Part shown: in pieces, positions 37,763 through 46,138 of the stretch | Layout of the letters: each line of letters starts with the position of its first letter | Position numbering within the stretch: position 1 is the first letter of the stretch | NCBI RefSeq assembly: GCF_005166025.1 | Contig: NZ_CP028923.1 | Span: 1,242,001-1,306,000, forward strand | DNA from: Mangrovivirga cuniculi | GTDB lineage: Bacteria > Bacteroidota > Bacteroidia > Cytophagales > Cyclobacteriaceae | DNA length: 64,000 nucleotides | Direction of reading: 5' to 3' | The notes under the pieces: generated by a model | What the model saw: only the letters and a program-made list of their open reading frames with translations | Told to the model about the DNA's origin: nothing | Database searches by the model: none | Made by a program: the position numbers and the translations under genes

Positions 37763-40714
37763 TTATTGTAAGCTATTGTAGAATATTTCAATTGGATGAA
37801 TAGCTGTCCTCCCGGTTCCATCTTTAATCTGATGTCTGCAGCTAGTACCCGGTGCTGCGATTAATGTATCCTCTTCAGTGGCTCTGACTATGGGTAATAA
37901 TACTGTCTCACCGATCTTCATCGAAAGCTCGTAATGTTCTTTTTCATAACCAAATGAGCCTGCCATTCCGCAGCAACCACTAGGGATCATTTCAACTGTA
38001 TAGTTCGGAGGAAGAGATAGTAATTTTTTTACCGGTACCATTGAGCTTAATGCTTTCTGATGACAATGCCCGTGAAGTTTGACCTTGTTTTGCTCTTCTT
38101 TATACTTAATGTCTTTTAGTTCTCCAAGCTCTATTTCACGAATTAAAAATTCTTCTACGAGATAGGTTTGCTTAGCGATTTCTTCTGCTTTTGGTTTTAA
38201 TTGAATATCACAAAGATCTATGTATTCATCCTTGAAAGTAAAAATCGCTGAGGGTTCTATTCCTAATAATGGAGTTTCAGCATCCAGTAATGGATAAAGA
38301 TTACTAATATTTTTATCGGCTAATTCCTTCGCTTTTTTCAAAAGTCCCTTACTGATATGTGCACGACCACTTTCTTCGTGATCTGGAATAAAGACTTCAT
38401 AGCCTAGTTTTGCCAGTAATTTAATTGTAGTTATTCCAACTTCAGTGTCCAGGTAATTAGTGAATTCATCGCAAAATAAAATAACTTTTCCCCTTGAGGG
38501 TGCCTGAAAGCCAAAATTGTCTGCTTTATTTTTATTGTACCATTTCTTTACAGTGGTTTTATGAAGAGGAGGGAGAGACCTTTCAGTAGCAAATCCATTT
38601 AGATTTTTGATCAGGTTGCCGGTTAATTTATTTCCGATTATGAAATTGTAAAATGCAGGAAAAATCGAAGCTAACTGATTGACTTTATTCACATTGGCAA
38701 TCATTTTACTTCTTAAAGGGATTCCTTTTGTTTGGTAACGTTGATGAAGAAATTCGGCCTTTAATTTGGCCATATCAACATTACTGGGGCATTCAGATTT
38801 ACAACCCTTGCAACTCACACAGTGATCAAGAATTTCAAAAGCCTCATCACTTTCAAACGGTTTGTTTCTGTTTGGGTCGGAAATCATCTCCCGAAGGATA
38901 TTAGCCCGGGCTCGTGTTGTTTCAATCTCATCCCGGGTAGCCATATAAGTCGGGCACATGGTCCCGCCTGCAGTAGAAAGTTTTCTGCAATCACCGGAAC
39001 CATTGCACAGTTCTGCAGTTCTCAAATACCCTTGGTAGTCGTCAAATCTTAGAATCGTATTAAATTCAGGAGTTTCTTGATTTACAGCATATCTGAGAGA
39101 TGTATCCATGGGTGGTGTATCGACAATTTTTCCTGGGTTGAATATATTGTCAGGATCCCAGCTATATTTAATCTGTCTCATCATCTCATAGGCTTTTTCG
39201 CCGACCATATAAGAGATGAATTCGGCTCTCAATCGCCCATCCCCATGCTCTCCACTTAAACTTCCTTTATATTTTTTTACTAATTTAGAAATCTCTTCAG
39301 CGATTAATCTGAATTCATGTTGGCCTTCAGAGGTCTTAAGGTTTAAGAGCGGTCTGAGATGTAATTCACCAGATCCTGCGTGAGCATAATGAACGCATGA
39401 CATATTGTGTTTTGCAAGAATTTCATTGAATTCGTTGATATACTCGGGCAGGTCGTTTACATCAACTGCTGTATCTTCAATCACAGGAGCAGGCTTTGCA
39501 TCGCCTGGAACGTTTGATAATAATCCCAACCCGGCTTTTCGCAGGGTCCATACTTTTTTAGTGTCCTCACCCCAGACTATCGGATAATGATAACCAAGAC
39601 CTTCGGCTTTCAAAGCTTCTATTAGCTCTTCCGTTGCTTTTTTTAATTCTTCTTCCGAATTTTTTTTGAGTTCGATTATTAATATCGCTTCCGGGTTACC
39701 CTGAACGAAGAAACGATTTTTTCGCTGTTCTATATTTCCTTTTGTACGCTCTAAAATTTTGTCATCCATTAATTCAGAAGCACTGGGGTTGAATTTTAAT
39801 CCGATCAGGTTCGCTTTCAATGAATCATAGATCGTTTCAAAATGAGGGCAAACCAGGGCTGTGTATTTCGGAGGAGTTGGAAGTACATTAACTTTAATTT
39901 CAGTGATGAAAGCAAGAGTTCCTTCAGATCCTGCAATTAGTTTGCAGAAATTAAATTGTTGATCTGAGCTTCCAAATACTTCTGCATCACTTAAAAGATC
40001 TAAGGCATAACCCGTATTTCTCCTGTGGATGGTTTTTTTAGGAAATGTATCTTCTATTAATTTGCGATTTTCTTCTGGACTTAAAAGTTCAAGGGCTTTG
40101 CGATAAACATCTCTTTCAGCTTTATTGGGGTTGTTCTCGCGGCACTTTTCTTTGAACTCATCTGCAGTGATATCCTTAAAAGTGACTTTCGAGCCATCAT
40201 GAAGAAATGCTTTTATTTCTAACAGGTGGTCGCGGGTGCTTCCATAAATAACTGAATTTGCACCGCAGCTATTATTTCCAACCATTCCACCAATCATTGC
40301 CCGATTGGCCGTGCTGGTTTCAGGCCCAAAATATAGGTCATAGTCAGTTAAGAAACGATTTAGCTCATCCCTGATAACGCCGGGCTGCAGCCTTACCCAG
40401 GATTCTTCCTTATTTACCTCCAGGATGTTGGTAAAATGTTTAGAAACGTCTACAATGATGCCATTTCCAACTACCTGTCCGGCTAGAGATGTACCTGCTG
40501 TTCGTGGGATAAGACCCACTTTGAATTTTTTGGCAAGCTTTATTAAACTGATAATATCTTCCTCATTCTTAGGATATGTAACAGCAATAGGAAGCTCCCT
40601 GTAGGCGGAAGCATCTGTTGCATAAATGTGACGAAGGCTATTTTCAGTATGAATTTCTCCCGCAAAAGAATTTTTCAGGTGTTCTAATTCTCCTATGATC
40701 TCTTTCTCTTTCAT
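37763..40714 (-). CDS. FAD-linked oxidase / Fe-S oxidoreductase fusion (D-lactate dehydrogenase type)
   Basis: A 983-residue protein fusing a GlcD-like FAD domain to a GlpC-like iron-sulfur domain, the architecture of YdiJ/Dld-II D-2-hydroxyacid dehydrogenases. The FAD-binding PRTAGTSLAGQVVGNG lies at about 71-86 and the GSEGTLAFITEIKV region near 264. Cluster cysteines are in ELCNGSGDCRK, MCPTY and CVSCKGCKSECP, and the C-terminal CCG domain shows HGHCHQKAL and SGCCGMAGSFGYE. It probably oxidises D-lactate or D-2-hydroxyglutarate and passes electrons to the membrane chain. It lies 2 bases behind asnB. Confidence 0.88.
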   Translation of the reverse strand: MKEKEIIGELEHLKNSFAGEIHTENSLRHIYATDASAYRELPIAVTYPKNEEDIISLIKLAKKFKVGLIPRTAGTSLAGQVVGNGIIVDVSKHFTNILEVNKEESWVRLQPGVIRDELNRFLTDYDLYFGPETSTANRAMIGGMVGNNSCGANSVIYGSTRDHLLEIKAFLHDGSKVTFKDITADEFKEKCRENNPNKAERDVYRKALELLSPEENRKLIEDTFPKKTIHRRNTGYALDLLSDAEVFGSSDQQFNFCKLIAGSEGTLAFITEIKVNVLPTPPKYTALVCPHFETIYDSLKANLIGLKFNPSASELMDDKILERTKGNIEQRKNRFFVQGNPEAILIIELKKNSEEELKKATEELIEALKAEGLGYHYPIVWGEDTKKVWTLRKAGLGLLSNVPGDAKPAPVIEDTAVDVNDLPEYINEFNEILAKHNMSCVHYAHAGSGELHLRPLLNLKTSEGQHEFRLIAEEISKLVKKYKGSLSGEHGDGRLRAEFISYMVGEKAYEMMRQIKYSWDPDNIFNPGKIVDTPPMDTSLRYAVNQETPEFNTILRFDDYQGYLRTAELCNGSGDCRKLSTAGGTMCPTYMATRDEIETTRARANILREMISDPNRNKPFESDEAFEILDHCVSCKGCKSECPSNVDMAKLKAEFLHQRYQTKGIPLRSKMIANVNKVNQLASIFPAFYNFIIGNKLTGNLIKNLNGFATERSLPPLHKTTVKKWYNKNKADNFGFQAPSRGKVILFCDEFTNYLDTEVGITTIKLLAKLGYEVFIPDHEESGRAHISKGLLKKAKELADKNISNLYPLLDAETPLLGIEPSAIFTFKDEYIDLCDIQLKPKAEEIAKQTYLVEEFLIREIELGELKDIKYKEEQNKVKLHGHCHQKALSSMVPVKKLLSLPPNYTVEMIPSGCCGMAGSFGYEKEHYELSMKIGETVLLPIVRATEEDTLIAAPGTSCRHQIKDGTGRTAIHPIEIFYNSLQ

Positions 40715-40716
40715 TT

Positions 40717-42603
40717 CTATTCGCTTGCCATATAATTTTTATACCATTGTTGAAAAACTATCATTGCCCAGACGGTGGCATGTGAGTCTCCCGGGTTTGA
40801 AGAATATAGTTTTTTCTTAAGTTTTTCTATTGTATGGCTATCAAAAATACCCTGTTCCTGAATGAATTCCCGATTAAGCCATTGGTTATTTATTTTATCT
40901 TTCAATTTACCTCTCATCCATGGTAGTAGAGGTACTTCAAAACCTTTCTTTGGTCTGTTGTAAAGCTGATCTGGCAGAATAGCTTTAAAAGCATCCTGTA
41001 GTATTCGCTTTTTCATCTTACCATCGATCTTGTATTCTTCAGGTAGAGATTGGGCAAAATCGATGATTCTGTGATCCAAAAAGGGCACTCTTACTTCAAG
41101 ACCATGTGCCATAGACATCAGATCTACCTTTGTCAACATATCGTAGGGAAGAACAAGAGACAGATCATTCGTCAATACCTCATTGATATTGCCCTTATCA
41201 ATATATTTACACAGTTCACTGGCAATATGTTTAGTATTTCCGCGGTACTCAGGGGTTAAATAGTTTTGAGCTTCCTTTTCTTGCATAAATGTTGCCCAAA
41301 ACCAATACCTGTCTTTTGGATTTAATTTGGATCCACCGGCAAACCGGTTTAATTGCCTGAATGTATTTCCTATTGCTGAATTTCTCGATTGAGGAAGATA
41401 TTTCCACAACCCAGCACCAGCTAAAGCTATATTTTCTTTTATTCCTGGATTTAAAGACCTGTAAAAAGCCTGGTATTTGTTATATCCTGCAAATAATTCG
41501 TCAGCACCATCACCTGACAATGCTACAGTTATATGTTCTTTTGTGAGTTTACTTAGTAAATAAACAGGTAGTGAAGAGCTATCCGCAAAAGGTTCGGATA
41601 AACTGTTAAGCATCTGGTCTAATTCTGCATACAGATCATCCAGGGTTAATGAAAAAACATGATGCTCAACTCCCAAATGTTCAGCAGTTGCCTTTGCATA
41701 GTTTGTTTCATCATAATAAGCCTGGTCTTTAAATCCAATAGAAAAACTTTTTATGTCAGGTTTGAATTTCGATGCTACAGCAGTGATTATTGAAGAATCT
41801 ATTCCCCCGCTTAAAAATGTCCCCGTAGGCACATCTGCTATCAATCTTTCCTTTACAGAATTTTCAATTAGCTGGACCAATTCTTCCTTTGCCTTGTTAT
41901 AGGATGTCTCCTTACTGATCTGGGATTCCGGGATCTGATAGTATTTTTCAATTGTAGTATTTCCTTCAGCATCACATGTCATGTATGAACCCGCGGGAAG
42001 TTTGCTAATACCTTCAATCATTGTAAAAGGTGAAGGGATGTAGTTCAGTTGAAGATAAAGTGAAAGAGCATCCTTGTTTATTTCTTTTTCAATGCCATAT
42101 GAATGAATAGCTACAGCTTCAGAAGCAAATAAAAGCTTATCATCGTCGAGATGGTAATACAAAGACTTAATGCCTATGCGATCTCTTGCTATGAATATCG
42201 ATTCTTTTTCCGAATCATAGAATGCAAAAGCAAAAAAACCGTTTAATTTGTTAAGAGCTTCTACTCCCCAATGGATCATAGAATAAAGCAAAACTTCAGT
42301 GTCAGAATCGCCGTTGAATTCGACTCCGGCATTTTGCAGTTCTTTTCTTAGTATTGGGTAATTGTAAATTTCTCCATTAAAAACGATGTGATACCGACCG
42401 GTTTTATCAGACATGGGCTGGTGGCCTGTCTGAGTAAGGTCAATGACAGAAAGCCTTCGATGCCCTAAAGCAACCCTGTAATCATTAAATAAACCCTGGT
42501 CGTCAGGACCACGATGAGCCAATGTGGAAGTTGCATTGGATAAATGGATCATTTGCATCCTTCCGATTTCATTAAGCGCAAAAACTCCGGTTATACCACA
42601 CAT
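40717..42603 (-). CDS. asnB: Asparagine synthase (glutamine-hydrolysing)
   Basis: 628 residues. The glutaminase domain starts at the ATG at 42603, giving MCGITGVF, in which Cys2 becomes the N-terminal nucleophile. A start 19 codons upstream is open but would bury this cysteine and is rejected. Further motifs are LAHRGPDDQG, GHRRLSVIDL, FNGEIYNYP, GDSDTEVLLY, and the synthase P-loop FLSGGIDSS and ALSGDGADELFAGY. It makes asparagine from aspartate and glutamine, or may be an AsnB-like amidotransferase for another carboxylate. It precedes the dehydrogenase by 2 bases. Confidence 0.93.
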   Translation of the reverse strand: MCGITGVFALNEIGRMQMIHLSNATSTLAHRGPDDQGLFNDYRVALGHRRLSVIDLTQTGHQPMSDKTGRYHIVFNGEIYNYPILRKELQNAGVEFNGDSDTEVLLYSMIHWGVEALNKLNGFFAFAFYDSEKESIFIARDRIGIKSLYYHLDDDKLLFASEAVAIHSYGIEKEINKDALSLYLQLNYIPSPFTMIEGISKLPAGSYMTCDAEGNTTIEKYYQIPESQISKETSYNKAKEELVQLIENSVKERLIADVPTGTFLSGGIDSSIITAVASKFKPDIKSFSIGFKDQAYYDETNYAKATAEHLGVEHHVFSLTLDDLYAELDQMLNSLSEPFADSSSLPVYLLSKLTKEHITVALSGDGADELFAGYNKYQAFYRSLNPGIKENIALAGAGLWKYLPQSRNSAIGNTFRQLNRFAGGSKLNPKDRYWFWATFMQEKEAQNYLTPEYRGNTKHIASELCKYIDKGNINEVLTNDLSLVLPYDMLTKVDLMSMAHGLEVRVPFLDHRIIDFAQSLPEEYKIDGKMKKRILQDAFKAILPDQLYNRPKKGFEVPLLPWMRGKLKDKINNQWLNREFIQEQGIFDSHTIEKLKKKLYSSNPGDSHATVWAMIVFQQWYKNYMASE

Positions 42604-42767
42604 TTCAGTAAAAAATTCAATAAATTTAAAATTGCGATCGTTAAGATACAAAAGAGACAATTAAGTAGCTTGTTGCATAATGAATTTTAATTAAATGAGT
42701 CTTTGTATTGAATTTATTATCATTAGCTATTTGAAAGAAAAGGATTTTTTTAACTAAATAAATAAAT

Positions 42768-43265
42768 ATGCTACGGTCAATAAATTATTTTAAAAAGGGT
42801 TTATTTCTTTTTATCATCTCTGTGTCTATGAGTTTTGTTTTTACCTCATGTGGTTCTGCCAAGAAAATGGCCATCAGGGAAAGTAAAGCAAATACAGCTG
42901 TCAAAGCTGCCCGATCTTATTATGGCACACCTTATAAGTATGGAGGAACGACCAGGAGTGGTATCGATTGTTCTGCATTAACCTGTAAAGCATATAATGC
43001 CATAGACCAGCCGCTTCCCAGAACAGCAAAGGCTCAAAGTAAAGAAGGAGACCGGATTAAAATGAAAAAATTAAAGCCCGGAGATCTTGTGTTTTTTAGT
43101 TTTAAGCCGGGCAGGAGGAAAATAACTCACGTAGGAATAGTTTCTTATAACGATGGTAAAGTAATTAAATTTATACATGCCTCAACTAAGCTTGGAGTGA
43201 CAGAAAGCGTACTTAATGAAGGTTATTATGAACGCATATTTGTAAAGGCCAGACGCTTTTTCTGA
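42768..43265 (+). CDS. NlpC/P60 cell-wall peptidase lipoprotein
   Basis: 165 residues: a lipoprotein signal with lipobox FTSC (Cys28) and one NlpC/P60 domain. The catalytic Cys68 in GIDCSAL, His121 in THVGIV and third residue His137 in FIHAST are all present. It should cut peptide stems of peptidoglycan (gamma-D-Glu-diaminopimelate) at the cell envelope; the family includes the Spr/MepS hydrolases. Single gene; tRNA-Ala follows 38 bases after the stop with its own promoter. Confidence 0.92.
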   Translation: MLRSINYFKKGLFLFIISVSMSFVFTSCGSAKKMAIRESKANTAVKAARSYYGTPYKYGGTTRSGIDCSALTCKAYNAIDQPLPRTAKAQSKEGDRIKMKKLKPGDLVFFSFKPGRRKITHVGIVSYNDGKVIKFIHASTKLGVTESVLNEGYYERIFVKARRFF

Positions 43266-43281
43266 TTAAGTAAAAATATCC

Positions 43282-43289
43282 TATATTTG
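43282..43289 (+). promoter_or_regulatory. Probable -7 element of the tRNA-Ala promoter
   Basis: TATATTTG matches TAnnTTTG. Transcription would begin around 43297, 7 bases before the tRNA. A T-rich TTTTTCTG stretch lies near the -33 position. Confidence 0.55.
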
Positions 43290-43303
43290 CTAGCCTCAAT
43301 TAT

Positions 43304-43377
43304 GGGGCATTAGCTCAGCTGGCTAGAGCGCTACGCTGGCAGCGTAGAGGTCATCGGTTCGACTCCGATATGCTCCA
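43304..43377 (+). tRNA. tRNA-Ala (anticodon GGC)
   Basis: 74 bases fold into a full cloverleaf. The acceptor GGGGCAT pairs with ATGCTCC, and the third pair is G3-U70, the alanine identity mark. The anticodon stem CTACG/CGTAG encloses the loop CTGGCAG, so the anticodon is GGC. The T arm contains GGTTCGACTCC. The discriminator is A (43377) and CCA is not encoded. Confidence 0.97.
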
Positions 43378-43383
43378 CTAGAA

Positions 43384-43411
43384 AGACCACAAATACTGTG
43401 GTCTTTTTTTT
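43384..43411 (+). terminator. Terminator of tRNA-Ala
   Basis: AGACCACA (43384-43391) pairs with TGTGGTCT (43397-43404) around AATAC, followed by a run of eight T. Confidence 0.93.
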
Positions 43412-44000
43412 ACTTGTTAAAAGAGATTACAATCAATCAAGAGATCTGCTTAAGTGATTCTTAATAATAGAGATTACTTCTTAGGAAAGGTTATCAGAGA
43501 TCGTATATAAAAAGATCTCTGATAATTTGAATATTCATATCTTCAATTCAATTAATAAGATTTGGTGAGAGTATAAAAAGTTTTAGGATATTTCATTATT
43601 AGTTAATAAAATTATTCTCAGCAGAATTACTTAAAAGCACTCTTTTTCAAGAGATTTGATGCTATTATTATGCGTATGAAAAAAGGATAAAATGCTAAAT
43701 AAGCTACGAGGCTATATACTAAATGACTTATTTTGTATATTGAGCTATGAAGTAGAAATATTCTTTAATAAAATGTAGAAAAGGCTGGTAAATTAAATTT
43801 AATTAAGATTTTTCTATAAGGTAAATAAAGGTTAGGATTATAAGATGTTGCTAATCAGTTACTTAATGTATTTACAAGCTTTTGTAGAGAATATTCTATA
43901 TTGTAATTTGTTCATATAATTCATTATATTGAATATCGTGTGTAAGGTTTATGCACAAAAACTAAATATAATCTTACAATGACTATAAAATAAAATATCC
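43412..44000. other. Gene-free AT-rich spacer with one perfect hairpin
   Basis: About 590 bases between the tRNA terminator and the promoter of the next gene, with no supported frame. The only structure I see is a hairpin at 43488-43528: a perfect 12-bp stem (43491-43502 with 43514-43525), extended by two G-U and one A-U pair, around an 11-base AT loop. It is preceded by about 75 bases that could be a short transcript, but no promoter is evident. Confidence 0.45.
43488..43528. other. Orphan hairpin in the spacer
   Basis: TTATCAGAGATC and GATCTCTGATAA form a perfect 12-bp inverted repeat 11 bases apart, followed by TTTGAAT. It is too far from any coding region to be a normal gene terminator. 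Confidence 0.55.
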
Positions 44001-44008
44001 TATTTTTG
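44001..44008 (+). promoter_or_regulatory. Possible -7 element for the 482-residue gene
   Basis: TATTTTTG fits TAnnTTTG and is 49 bases before the ATG. The -33 position has no TTTG, so this is a partial match. Confidence 0.4.
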
Positions 44009-44057
44009 AATACGGAATTGGAATTTTATAAATAACCCAATTTGTACCACTTACATT

Positions 44058-45506
44058 ATGGCCAAACTCAAAAATATTATAAAGCAACTGTCTGATAATG
44101 ATTATGAAACTATTTATAATCAATTAATGGATAGTGGTGCTGATAAATCAGCATATTTACTTAAATCAATGCGTGATAAGTCTGTTTCTGATACTGCAGT
44201 AATGGATGAACTCGATGTAAATACTAACGCTTATTATACTTTAAGGTCACGACTAAATCAAAAAATTGAAGAGTATTTGCTTCAACAAATGGAAAATCCG
44301 AGAACGGATATTCTTAAGAAAGTAGCAAATATTAATGAAGTATTGTTTACTAAGAAAAGAGCAATTGCCATTGCCACATTAAAAAAGCTCGAAAAAGAGT
44401 TGCTGGATTATGATCTGGCCAGTGAGTTAACTATAGTATACAAAGCGTTGAAAAAGCTTCATATAAACTCACCCGATAATTTTAATTATAGTCAGCTTTA
44501 TAATAAATATGTAGCCTATACTCTTGCAGTAGATAAGGCCGAAGATCTTCTTGCTGAATATTTCAAAAAATATGGTTCTTATATTCTATCAGGAGAAGAA
44601 ACTGATAAACTTGCTCTGACATTACTCAATAAAGAAATGTTGAGCACCAGTGCTCTTTATGATTCGCACAGAATGTATGTTTACAAAAGCTGTATAAATA
44701 TTTTTCACAGGCTTTTTGTGGAGCAGGATTCTGAGATGGAAAATGACCTGGAGCCAATTGAAGATATTCTGGATAATGTTCAAAAGATCTTCGAATCTTA
44801 TCAGTTGGACACAATATACTTCCATTTAAAGATCGTCCATGAGTTTTTAACCCTCGAGTATTATAACCACTATAAGGTTTACAGGAAGGCTGAAACTTAT
44901 TTTGAGGAAGTAAATGAGGCAGCAGAAAACTTATTAACTAACTATAGCCTGTTTACCTTTCCTTCCCAATTCCTATTAACTAAAATAGACAGGCATTTAA
45001 GAATGGGACTTGAAGGGGAGATCTATGAAGAAAATGAGGCATTATTTCAGGATTACGAAAGTAATACAAATGATATACCTCAATATGTTATTTACATGAC
45101 ATACAGGTCTTTAAGCTGTCACTTTGCTAAAAAGCATGATGAGGCAGCAAGATGGATCAATAATTTGCTGAATGAAGTTAGTTTAAAGAAATATCCTTAT
45201 GCCCAGCTTGAAGTAAAAGCTGTTCTTGCATTGCAATACTGTATTATAAATGATTACGATCTTTTTAATCAGTTGATAAATAGTATTCAAAGACAAATAA
45301 GGATATTAAATAAAGAAACTTGTGAACATGTTCAAATCCTCGCTAAAATGATGAAAATATCAATTAGTGAAGCGAAGAGAGATAAGTATGATAAAATTAA
45401 AGCCCTGGTAGATAAGTTTAATTCTGTACCAAAATCCGGATTTACTCCGACGTCATTGGTGAAAATGGATGATGAATTTATCAGGGTATTAGCAAGGGAA
45501 CAATAA
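44058..45506 (+). CDS. Large helical protein of unknown function
   Basis: 482 residues, almost entirely predicted helix, without a signal peptide or membrane segment, so cytosolic. The first 75 residues (NIIKQLSDNDYETIYNQLMD ... LDVNTNAYYTLRSRLNQKI) look like a small helical or winged domain with a TNAYYTLRSRL element. The rest has the paired-helix rhythm of degenerate TPR/HEAT arrays (for example YRKAETYFEEVNEAAENLL). No catalytic motif is visible. It lies directly ahead of an XRE regulator gene, and a GC-rich hairpin separates them. Function cannot be assigned. Confidence 0.8.
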   Translation: MAKLKNIIKQLSDNDYETIYNQLMDSGADKSAYLLKSMRDKSVSDTAVMDELDVNTNAYYTLRSRLNQKIEEYLLQQMENPRTDILKKVANINEVLFTKKRAIAIATLKKLEKELLDYDLASELTIVYKALKKLHINSPDNFNYSQLYNKYVAYTLAVDKAEDLLAEYFKKYGSYILSGEETDKLALTLLNKEMLSTSALYDSHRMYVYKSCINIFHRLFVEQDSEMENDLEPIEDILDNVQKIFESYQLDTIYFHLKIVHEFLTLEYYNHYKVYRKAETYFEEVNEAAENLLTNYSLFTFPSQFLLTKIDRHLRMGLEGEIYEENEALFQDYESNTNDIPQYVIYMTYRSLSCHFAKKHDEAARWINNLLNEVSLKKYPYAQLEVKAVLALQYCIINDYDLFNQLINSIQRQIRILNKETCEHVQILAKMMKISISEAKRDKYDKIKALVDKFNSVPKSGFTPTSLVKMDDEFIRVLAREQ

Positions 45507-45510
45507 AAAT

Positions 45511-45532
45511 GGCGGATGCTATCGCACCCGCC
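45511..45532 (+). terminator. GC-rich hairpin after the 482-residue gene
   Basis: GGCGG-A-TGC pairs with GCA-C-CCGCC around TATC, four bases after the stop. No T-run follows, so termination strength is uncertain. It stands out strongly in this AT-rich region. Confidence 0.55.
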
Positions 45533-45593
45533 TAACTAAATCCCATATAACAATAGCAATTTTAAGCTACCGTTATTTTAAATGTAAAGTTAT

Positions 45594-45609
45594 TTGACGT
45601 TAATGTCAA
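45594..45609. promoter_or_regulatory. Possible operator of the XRE regulator
   Basis: TTGACGTTAATGTCAA is an almost perfect palindrome (14 of 16 positions) 16 bases ahead of the TTG start. A second inverted repeat, AAAATTT-AAC-AAATTTT (45611-45627), overlaps the start codon. XRE proteins often repress themselves from such sites. Confidence 0.45.
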
Positions 45610-45625
45610 GAAAATTTAACAAATT

Positions 45626-46138
45626 TTGAAGAAGTTCAAGATATTCGGAGAGAACCTTAAAAGGCTTAGGAAAGCAAAAGGTTATAGTCAGGATGAGTTT
45701 GCATCCTTACTAAATGATTCGGCAGGAATCCAGTTTAAGCGTCATACTATTTCTAATTATGAAACAGGTGTGAGTTATCCTTCTTTGGATCTCGTTCCTC
45801 ATATTGCTCGTATTTTGGATGTTTCTGTTGATACGATGTTAGGGGTTAAAGTCAATGAAGGGGTCATTGCTATAGATGATAATGAAGATGAGTTTTCAGT
45901 AAACAATTCACTCACAACTGAAATGATTTTAAGCATGGCTCAAATGGCACATGCAGAACCTTTAACTCCAGAGCATTTAAGTCGTGAACAACTTGAAAGA
46001 CTATTTAATAGGTTTCAACAGGTAAATGACCAGCTTGTTAAAGAAGTTGTAAGATTAAGAGATGAGAATATTAACCTTAAAGACAGGATGATATCGCTTC
46101 AGGAAAAAATAGCGACCATTATTGAAAAAGAGCTTTAA
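45626..46138 (+). CDS. XRE-family transcriptional regulator
   Basis: 170 residues: a Cro/C1-type helix-turn-helix at about 7-65 (NLKRLRKAKGYSQDEFASLL ... SNYETGVSYPSLDLVPHIA), an acidic linker, and a C-terminal coiled coil (EHLSREQLERLFNRF ... LVKEVVRLRDENINLKDRM) suited to dimerisation. The start must be TTG at 45626, because an in-frame TAA lies at 45617-45619 and the helix-turn-helix begins within ten residues. The upstream region holds two inverted repeats, suggesting autoregulation. The stop overlaps the convergent TPR gene by 4 bases. Target genes are unknown. Confidence 0.87.
   Translation: MKKFKIFGENLKRLRKAKGYSQDEFASLLNDSAGIQFKRHTISNYETGVSYPSLDLVPHIARILDVSVDTMLGVKVNEGVIAIDDNEDEFSVNNSLTTEMILSMAQMAHAEPLTPEHLSREQLERLFNRFQQVNDQLVKEVVRLRDENINLKDRMISLQEKIATIIEKEL

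Noticed and set aside
42604-42660. Longer asnB start 19 codons upstream
   Set aside because: It would place residues before the catalytic Cys2, which must become the N-terminal residue.
43488-43528. Riboswitch or second tRNA in the spacer
   Set aside because: Only a single AT-rich stem is present, with no conserved riboswitch core or cloverleaf.
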